The notes beneath the pieces are model-generated. The model did no database searches and was not told where the DNA came from. It worked only from the letters and a program-made list of their open reading frames with translations. Made by a program: the position numbers and the translations under genes. Positions 60,701 through 64,000 of a stretch of DNA of 64,000 nucleotides are shown here, in pieces. The stretch is taken from assembly GCA_034096865.1 (NCBI GenBank), contig JAWQFJ010000579.1, positions 128,007 to 192,006 on the forward strand, read 5' to 3'. Positions within the stretch are counted from its first letter, which is position 1, and every line of letters starts with the position of its first letter. Origin of the DNA: Theodoxus fluviatilis (taxonomy: Eukaryota; Mollusca; Gastropoda; Cycloneritida; Neritidae).

Positions 60701-62257
60701 ATTGCTAAAACTTTGTCAGTAGCTTGTAACTTTACATTCAAATCTGCTTGACCTGCATGGTCAGTCAGAACTAAGTGCGGTCACGTGACACGGCCGTGAC
60801 ATCTGATTAGCTGATATGTAGGTGTGGTGCTATTCGGAGGTGTTGTATTCACAGGTTTCACTGTAATTCAATCTGTAAAAAAATTCTTACTTTTTAAACA
60901 TAATACAAGATTCAGGATCTTTTAATAAGCTTTCTGTAGATATCTTTCTTTTTCTTGTAGCTGCAAAATTAAGATAGTTATGACCATTTTTGTACTCGAG
61001 CAAGGTCAATTTGGTCACAACATTTCTTCTTTGGTATCATGATGCGTTTTTATTCATTAAAAAAATCGTAACATTTAAAGTAAACAACGTGTAGCAATAA
61101 CATTTATATCAATGAAAAGATCTTTTTAAGATCTTTCCAGTGATATAAGTTTTATTGTTATCTGTAAAAGTTTATTTTTTTTTCTCACATACCTACATTA
61201 AAGTTCTAACCAGTTTTAAGTTTATCTTTTCATCGAGATCGATTCGATAAAGTTGGCCAGTTACCTCGTTTCCCTTTCACATCTGATACAACTCATTACT
61301 GAAACGAGAGAAACTAATCAACCTCAGTTGCCTTCAGATATCAATCGAAGCACAAATTTGTGTTTGACAACTGATAAGCATAAGGAATGCAACGGTAAAA
61401 GCAACTTCGCAAGCCATTTATAAAATTAAATTAACCGTTTCCGGATTGGTTTCCACCTAAGATTCGCGATAAAATTCAGACTTCAGTGCTCTACGTCTAA
61501 CATGAACTGTCACTAATAAAGCTCATCTCATCTGACAGTAAAACGGAAACAAAACCACTGACTTATTACTTTACATTATTTCCATTGCAGGCAAACACGT
61601 ACTTCTGCAAGACCAACCAACATGGCTTCCTCAAGCCAAACCTTTCCTGTAGTAGGCTGTACATGTACTAACTTACTTAGTAGCGTTAGTTCTGCACCAT
61701 AGGCTGCGCTAGAATTCAGCAACTAACTATTGGACAACAGCTCGTCGCTTGCAAAGGTATTACTGGAAACTCATCAGGCCCATAACGACCTACTTTTGCG
61801 TTATTGGCCTACTTGAAATTAGAAAGCATGGCGTTAGCCATTTTACTTTTGAACGAGCGGCCATGAGCTACCACGTGAATCCTGTGACATCCAGTCCATC
61901 AGTCGGTGCGTGCTCACTAAAAGGGGGCAACAATAAATACAATATTTCTGATTACAACAGGGATTAAAGGGACTTGAAAACAAACTACTTATCATCTCAC
62001 AATGGTATGCAGGTACAAAATGTAATATGGAAAAAAATTCTCAGAAGTGTACGAGCATCATGGCGGCTGTGACGGAGCCGCAAACATCGAGATTTCAGAA
62101 TGAGCCACGATTGTGGCAGCAACGTCAAAATCCAATATCAGTATCACTTACCCCCTTGCAAAAGTCTAGCAGCATGAGAACCTGGGTCTGCAGCGCTAAT
62201 TTCATTCTTCAGTTCGTCGACATAGCTGTTCTGTTCATACAGTTTCACCTGCGCCAT
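38781..62257 (-). CDS. KHDRBS1: KHDRBS/Sam68-type STAR RNA-binding protein
   Basis: Minus-strand exons in order: 62257-62152, 57373-57246, 56945-56829, 54763-54620, 47209-47040, 44970-44802, [one unseen or 42461-42398], 38899-38781 (TGA). STAR proteins bind U/A-rich RNA as dimers and control splicing and export in the nucleus. Seen: a QUA1-like N-terminus ([20 protein letters not shown]), KH domain starting [20 protein letters not shown] with its GPKG loop at residues 87-90 and [19 protein letters not shown]2-like [20 protein letters not shown], then RG/RGA/proline-rich repeats, AYDDYGSS, and the Sam68-like tail [15 protein letters not shown]. Phases of the seven sure exons fit except at exon 6/last, which needs an exon of length 3n+1. 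Closest family KHDRBS1-3; I cannot say which paralogue. Confidence 0.93.
38971..39834 (-). repeat. NR-motif repeat, copy D
   Basis: Reverse orientation, full length, from AACAAGAAGGGC to CATGTGAGTCA, with a GCCC/GGAC tandem at 39748-39788. KHDRBS last intron, sense to that gene. Confidence 0.95.
39888..40271 (+). CDS. Unrecognised ORF, 127 codons
   Basis: Open frame with ordinary composition, including [20 protein letters not shown] and [21 protein letters not shown] recognise no domain. It lies antisense in a KHDRBS intron directly beside NR-motif repeat D. It could be part of an unknown transposon, a pseudogene, or chance. Confidence 0.2.
   Translation: MQYLQTILATHMMPLNTTFRTTNTKFFNACSIYALSLQDQEERWVDENLWPISFCRLFKAYDHEKREFNKSQFLKLFVSYDMHRETWCINSYPQEEREAMLHIHSNFVGLTFQLAYPFSLYRLIDES
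40350..40391. repeat. GT then GA microsatellite
   Basis: About seven GT units pass into about thirteen GA units. Confidence 0.95.
41310..41390 (-). repeat. tRNA-derived SINE head
   Basis: On the minus strand GTGCAGTGGTCTAGAGTG resembles an A box and GTGGGTTCGCTGCC a B box, about 35 bp apart. Weak fold, so a SINE or tRNA pseudogene rather than a tRNA. Confidence 0.5.
41557..41796 (-). CDS. Unidentified exon-like open frame
   Basis: Bounded on the minus strand by an AG acceptor (GGATTAG|GTC) and a GTATTG donor (CTGCAAG|GTATTG). The 79 full codons are open: [20 protein letters not shown] ... [16 protein letters not shown]. Composition looks like real protein. It has phase 1 at both ends, so it cannot be the missing KHDRBS exon (which must follow a phase-0 junction). 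Function unknown. It may be a captured or retained exon of another gene. Confidence 0.4.
42118..42192 (-). repeat. tRNA-derived SINE head
   Basis: On the minus strand GCGTAGTGGTTAGTGGGAGG (A-box-like) precedes GTTGTGGGTTCAAACCCCGG (B box). Length and spacing are tRNA-like, but the acceptor stem is not convincing. Confidence 0.6.
42398..42461 (-). CDS. KHDRBS1: Possible missing KHDRBS exon
   Basis: 64 bp between GAG next to the assembly gap and a good GTAAGT donor. It begins in phase 0 and ends in phase 1, exactly filling the phase mismatch between KHDRBS exon 6 and the last exon. It reads [20 protein letters not shown]. It lacks the tyrosine-rich composition expected there, and the true acceptor may be hidden in the NNN gap. 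Confidence 0.3.
42465..42500. repeat. Assembly gap (NNN) and (CA)n array
   Basis: Three N at 42465-42467 precede about 16 CA units. The gap is probably a collapsed or unresolved microsatellite. Confidence 0.95.
42500..42632. repeat. ~50-bp degenerate tandem, 2-3 units
   Basis: GGACCTCCAGTAAACCTGGA, then TAAGTCCTACATCTACTTCA, GGAGTCCTATATCTACTTAT and GAGAGTCCTGCATCTTCT indicate a diverged repeat. Confidence 0.5.
42690..42742. repeat. (GT)n microsatellite inside the dead piggyBac 3' end
   Basis: About 25 GT/GC units interrupt the region just downstream of the transposase C-terminus. Confidence 0.95.
42750..44457 (-). pseudogene. piggyBac-family transposase, frameshifted
   Basis: Starts [15 protein letters not shown] at 44457 with the acidic N-terminal region usual for piggyBac, then [20 protein letters not shown] and [20 protein letters not shown]. 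Near 43800 the frame shifts. The catalytic segments follow in other frames: [13 protein letters not shown] (first Asp), [16 protein letters not shown] (second Asp), [14 protein letters not shown] (third Asp), and a cysteine-rich end [19 protein letters not shown]. All three catalytic Asp are visible, but at least three frame changes make it inactive. TTAA-flanked ends were not found. It lies sense in a KHDRBS intron between exon 6 and the last exon. Confidence 0.92.
44802..44970 (-). CDS. KHDRBS1: KHDRBS exon 6, RGA/RG-rich
   Basis: Follows TTGCAG and ends at TCT|GTGAGT. It encodes repeats of [10 protein letters not shown], then [18 protein letters not shown]. Equivalent to the RG/proline-rich region of Sam68, a site of arginine methylation and SH3 binding in vertebrates. 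Confidence 0.9.
45069..46043 (+). repeat. Interspersed repeat, family X, interrupted by copy E
   Basis: 45069-45197 and 45974-46043 together equal the uninterrupted repeat at 35490-35672. The interruption is NR-motif repeat E. Confidence 0.8.
45201..45973 (-). repeat. NR-motif repeat, copy E (most diverged)
   Basis: From AACAAGGGCAAAGC to CATGCGAGCCA. Several TGACCTTGA motifs are lost or shortened. Confidence 0.92.
46044..47039. other. KHDRBS intron 5 part
   Basis: Holds S1-like scraps (46572-46590 and 46870-46890) around a 76-codon open frame at 46606-46836 (+; begins [20 protein letters not shown]), which I do not recognise. A GGT microsatellite lies at 46976-46997. Confidence 0.35.
47040..47209 (-). 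CDS. KHDRBS1: KHDRBS exon 5
   Basis: Encodes [20 protein letters not shown], aligning with DMMDDICQEQFLELSYLNG-type sequence of Sam68, then [15 protein letters not shown] and a proline run. Ends in phase 2 at CCCAG|GTGAGT. Confidence 0.93.
47210..47925. other. KHDRBS intron 4 end with a scrap of the foldback element
   Basis: 47765-47880 (TTTTATTGTTCAAC, AGTTGTTCATGTATTATAAC) resembles 55485-55580 in the foldback element. Otherwise nothing recognised. Confidence 0.45.
48461..50615 (+). CDS. Kolobok/Mutator-like DDE transposase, 2 exons, 650 aa
   Basis: Exon 48461-49133 (CAG|GTAAGA) joins exon 49336-50615 (TTTGCAG|AA) in frame. No stops or shifts. The N-terminus is Ser/Thr/Pro-rich. A zinc ribbon follows, C126-P-E-C129 ... 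C154-H-K-C157. Then comes the core: [19 protein letters not shown] (D272 candidate), SYCHACK, HEECC-like [31 protein letters not shown] (D371/D373), [30 protein letters not shown], and [14 protein letters not shown] (E542 candidate). The tail is basic and ends YGAGMF. This arrangement matches the 'Mutator-like transposase domain' proteins of invertebrates. Catalytic residues are inferred from conservation. The ATG follows a clean upstream region; no second transposon gene is seen. Confidence 0.87.
50620..52260 (+). repeat. 391-bp tandem duplication 3' of the transposase gene
   Basis: Unit 1 is 50620-50930 plus 51789-51868 (split by NR-motif repeat F). Unit 2 is 51869-52260. Shared landmarks are CTGTATTTCTTCATCCAGTT, TCATTGTGCTGATAAGCATT, TAGCTGTGGAGGTTGTTCAT and GATACAGCCCTG. 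Confidence 0.9.
50931..51788 (-). repeat. NR-motif repeat, copy F
   Basis: Full length and close to copies A, B and D. It is inserted in the first unit of the duplication downstream of the transposase. Confidence 0.95.
52767..53456 (-). mobile_element. hAT-like TIR element with BED-finger remnant
   Basis: Ends CAGACCTGCCTAC and GTAGGCAGGTCTG are inverted, with TATTCT directly outside both (52761-52766, 53457-53462). A second copy of the right-end sequence (AATAGGCAGGTCT) stands inside at 52897-52913, so the element is internally rearranged. A six-base duplication is shorter than the eight usual for hAT, so the class is tentative. Confidence 0.6.
52914..53139 (-). pseudogene. BED-type zinc-finger N-terminus, two stops
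   Basis: Reads [37 protein letters not shown], then [20 protein letters not shown] and [18 protein letters not shown]. The W...[21 protein letters not shown] pattern is that of BED fingers fused to hAT transposases. Two in-frame stops and loss of everything after the finger make it dead. Confidence 0.75.
53477..54306 (-). repeat. NR-motif repeat, copy G
   Basis: From ACAAGAAGGGC to GCATGCGAGTCA, nearly full length, 20 bp from the hAT-like element. KHDRBS intron 4. Confidence 0.95.
54620..54763 (-). CDS. KHDRBS1: KHDRBS exon 4 (end of KH domain / QUA2)
   Basis: [20 protein letters not shown] then [20 protein letters not shown] and ELKKFMTP, phase 0 at both ends. Matches EEELRKGG...YAHLN..LHV of Sam68. 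Confidence 0.95.
54764..55380. other. KHDRBS intron 3 part, nothing recognised
   Basis: No gene. A possible S1 scrap lies at 55290-55330 (ACCCCCCAACCCACTAGGGA). Confidence 0.35.
55385..56048. mobile_element. Foldback miniature element related to the TTAA transposon
   Basis: 664 bp that reads nearly the same on both strands. The left arm (55385 to about 55690) and right arm (about 55735 to 56048) pair, with a centre of about 45 bp. Ends are GGGGGGACATGGCGTACAAA; TTAA follows on the right and GTAA precedes on the left. First bases GGGGGGAYAYGGC match the 47930-52657 element, so a related transposase probably moved it. KHDRBS intron 3, no coding. Confidence 0.85.
56829..56945 (-). CDS. KHDRBS1: KHDRBS exon 3 (KH core)
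   Basis: [20 protein letters not shown] then [19 protein letters not shown]. It holds the GPKG loop that grips RNA in KH domains. Phase 0 at both ends. Confidence 0.96.
57246..57373 (-). CDS. KHDRBS1: KHDRBS exon 2
   Basis: Completes a Glu codon from exon 1, then [15 protein letters not shown] and [14 protein letters not shown], the start of the KH domain. Donor AAG|GTAAGA. Confidence 0.93.
57476..58162 (-). repeat. SINE-like family S1 copy split by a TIR element
   Basis: 57480-57557 and 58079-58162 form one reverse-orientation S1 copy (CCTTTGTAGGCTATGCAAGG ... GTGTCCCTAGTTATTCGCCT ... AACCCACAGGG). Confidence 0.75.
57561..58075. mobile_element. 515-bp TIR element, copy 1, ATG target duplication
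   Basis: Ends AGCCTTGTTCAGGAG and CTCCTGAACAAGCCT. ATG directly outside both ends. Rich in AGCGCT/GCGCTGA palindromic motifs. Copy 2 lies inverted at 62829-63334. No coding. Confidence 0.85.
58163..58850. other. KHDRBS intron 1 part, nothing recognised
   Basis: AT-rich, no coding signal trusted. Confidence 0.35.
58852..59060 (-). pseudogene. LINE reverse transcriptase fragment (palm A region)
   Basis: On the minus strand reads [20 protein letters not shown] followed by [20 protein letters not shown] and [16 protein letters not shown] is motif A of LINE reverse transcriptases; QAGF-R-P-G-ST is altered to [10 protein letters not shown]. Flanks do not continue the protein. Antisense-neutral scrap in KHDRBS intron 1. 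Confidence 0.8.
59061..62151. other. KHDRBS intron 1, 3 kb without a recognised gene
   Basis: AT-rich. It contains a 67-bp hairpin (61093-61159). On the plus strand it also has a possible donor (GAAG|GTGAGT at 60420) and acceptor (CCATTGCAG at 61590) that could belong to a non-coding transcript. Confidence 0.35.
61093..61159. repeat. Hairpin-forming inverted repeat
   Basis: 32-bp arms with about 27 matching positions around a 3-base TTT centre; the inner AAAGATCTT pairs perfectly. Confidence 0.8.
62152..62257 (-). CDS. KHDRBS1: KHDRBS exon 1
   Basis: ATG at 62257, [20 protein letters not shown] then [15 protein letters not shown], donor G|GTAAGT. It aligns with [20 protein letters not shown]-type QUA1 starts of Sam68-like proteins. 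Phase 1 matches exon 2. Confidence 0.88.
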
Positions 62258-62828
62258 TGTGCCTACAAGCGAAAGACGCCGGTGAGGAATTGTGGGTGAG
62301 TGACGGTATGGAGGATAATTTACGCACCCCGCCGAAAATAGTTCCAAAAATAGTTCTGAGAATTTTGTCGACTTATTTTGCAACTTTACAAGTTTAATAT
62401 GGGAGTTCTATAATTCTATACCCATATTATTGCGTTTCCATATGTTTTACAACACTTCACATTCTCGAAGCATGCATGTGAATTATTACTCAGGCGTATT
62501 AATTCACGTACATATATCGCTCTCATGCCGGCGAAGTACAAGATTGTGAGTTCATTCCCCGGCATAATCATCACTCGACATCAGTCAGTACTCTCTCTTT
62601 CGTACACACACTGGTGAGATGTAATCGGTAGGTGTGAATCGAAATATGTACGAAAATTATATCGATCTACAATGGCACGTTTTGCGCCTGATAATACAGA
62701 TAAAGAGCACGCTCTGGCTAGACTAGACTACTGTCACACAACTCTCGGGTTACACTAGTTACACTTACGTTACAGACGTGCGTAGCCGTAGGACTTGCCT
62801 TTCAGCGTGGCTGAGACTATATTCACTA
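62258..62828. other. KHDRBS1: KHDRBS 5' flank / promoter side
   Basis: No gene recognised. It ends with GCGTGGCTGAGACTATATTC, whose inverse follows the element at 62829-63334 and also occurs at 17172-17200. Confidence 0.35.
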
Positions 62829-63334
62829 AAGGCTTGTTCAGGAGTACAAAGCGCTAGCATGAGCGCTTCATGTTGGCAATTGAGTGCTCTATGCCTCTCC
62901 TGAACACCTACAGATTTTGTGCAGCGCTTCACTTGATAAAGGGGAGGTAAATCTTCTGCGCCCCATGTTGTGTTCCTAGACGCTAAGAAAGTGTTTTCTT
63001 TGCCACAGACATCGTTTATGCACGTTTAAATGTATTCTGCATGAATAAAGTCCACTACTGTGTCATCCTTACTTGCCATTACTCGCGCATACAGCGCTTG
63101 GGGCAAATAAAGCCCGTTCCAGTCCCAAAATGATGTTTCTGAGGGGTATTTTACGCATCGACTGCCAGTGCGGGATCGAAGACGCCATTTTGAAAATCGT
63201 CTGAATCACCTCGGATCGGTGATGCACAGCGCTGCTCAGCGCTGAGTGAATCACGCCCCAAAATTACTGTTCAAGAGTGAATCACATCCAGCGCTGTGCA
63301 GCGCTTTGCAGCGCTGCGCCTCCTGAACAAGCCT
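62829..63334. mobile_element. 506-bp TIR element, copy 2, CTA target duplication
   Basis: Same family as 57561-58075, inverted. CTA lies at 62826-62828 and 63335-63337. An unoccupied-looking relative of the target (ATTCACTAGTCTCAGCC) occurs at 17176-17192. Confidence 0.82.
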
Positions 63335-63400
63335 CTAGTCTCAGCCACGCTGAATGAGGTCTTGCAAAACCAAAAGCACCGGCGCACATGCGAAGCACAA

Positions 63401-63728
63401 AATCTCGAGAGAATTGCGACGGCTAGGCGTTTCCTACGTTCCTCGCTCATAAGAAGGGACTCGCCGTGAAGGAGGATCGCTGCGTCCCGCTGCAGCGGCC
63501 CAGGTAAAATGGCAGATACCGTGCCAATTGGGATGCCACTGATAAGACGGCAGTGCCTGTAATGTGTTTTTCAGGGTTCGAGAATGGAAAAGTATACGTA
63601 CATGGAAGTATTTGCTGTTCCGAGTGTTCATTTGTATATTTAAAGGATTAGGTTGTATATGTTATTTCTGGACATACACTGCCGAAAATGTTTTCATCGC
63701 TTGCAAACCCGCAACACCGAATACGTAC
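63401..63728 (-). mobile_element. Deletion derivative of the THAP-containing element
   Basis: 63401-63480 matches the inverse of about 22600-22680 (CTCGAGAGAATTGCG, CCTACGTTCCTCGCTCATA). 63570-63728 matches the inverse of about 21235-21395 (GGGTTCGAGAATGGA, TTTCTGGACATACACTGCCG, GCTTGCAAACCCGCAACACC). The interval that carries the THAP exon in the other copy is missing. Confidence 0.65.
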
Positions 63729-63825
63729 ATCATCGGTAGTCTCTCGGTGTCAAGGAGGACTGGCACCACACGTACCCATTCCAGACATACGCTGCTCCAT
63801 ACATGACAACGCTGCTACTCTTGCA

Positions 63826-63960
63826 GGGCCGGATCTAGGGGGGGTGCTGGGGGTGCTCGAGCACCCCCCCCCCCCAAAAAAAAAAAAAAAAAAAACCTCC
63901 GTGGCAGCCGGGAGTTGGGGGAAGGAGGGAGGGGGGGGGGGGTGGTTGCTCAAATATGTT
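63826..63960. repeat. C-, A- and G-run block
   Basis: GGGCCGGATCTAGGGGGGGT resembles the start of the G-rich TIR element at 26045. It is followed by runs of C, A (19) and G. Confidence 0.7.
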
Positions 63961-64000
63961 GATCTACTTCCCACCTCATCGGATATCGGCACACTTTGCT

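Overview
This is eukaryotic, animal nuclear DNA. Genes are split into short exons with GT-AG introns, microsatellites are frequent, and transposon debris fills most of the space. Three conserved animal genes can be reconstructed. Protein similarity and the very abundant repeats rich in TGACCTTGA/TCAAGGTCA suggest a lophotrochozoan, most likely a mollusc and perhaps a marine snail; that assignment is inference. There is one small assembly gap (NNN at 42465-42467).

Layout. 1-5650: intergenic DNA with a TTC microsatellite and a highly homogeneous 60-bp satellite (2421-4349). 5657-6654 (+): ELOF1, three exons, complete. 6655-13108: repeats (two SINE-like copies, one nuclear-receptor-motif repeat, a dead L2/CR1-like LINE). 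13109-36542 (+): SPO11, the meiotic double-strand-break transesterase. It is complete in 13 exons (388 aa predicted), with introns packed with transposons. These include a 4-kb THAP-encoding element with TTA target duplications, an RTE LINE, a second LINE inside CT arrays, several TIR elements, and a dead Kolobok/Mutator-like transposase on the opposite strand. 36543-38780: shared 3' flank. 38781-62257 (-): a KHDRBS/Sam68-type STAR RNA-binding protein gene, convergent with SPO11. Seven exons are certain and one is missing or doubtful beside the assembly gap. Its introns carry a frameshifted piggyBac transposase, tRNA-derived SINE heads, an intact-looking 4.7-kb Kolobok/Mutator-like element with TTAA duplications and an intron-containing 650-aa transposase, a related foldback miniature element, and a hAT-like remnant with a BED finger. 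62258-64000: two more element copies.

The most striking features are four. (1) Seven copies of one 0.77-0.86-kb repeat are packed with perfect NR5A/ERR-type half-sites; paralogous empty sites for two copies lie in this window. (2) The TTAA-flanked transposase element has a related foldback relative and a dead cousin. (3) A cluster of short perfect palindromes has different cores inside the same CAAAG/CTTTG frame. (4) Three LINE tails are each fused to a (CT)n array. The three host genes are not an operon or pathway: ELOF1 acts in transcription elongation, SPO11 in meiosis, KHDRBS in RNA processing.
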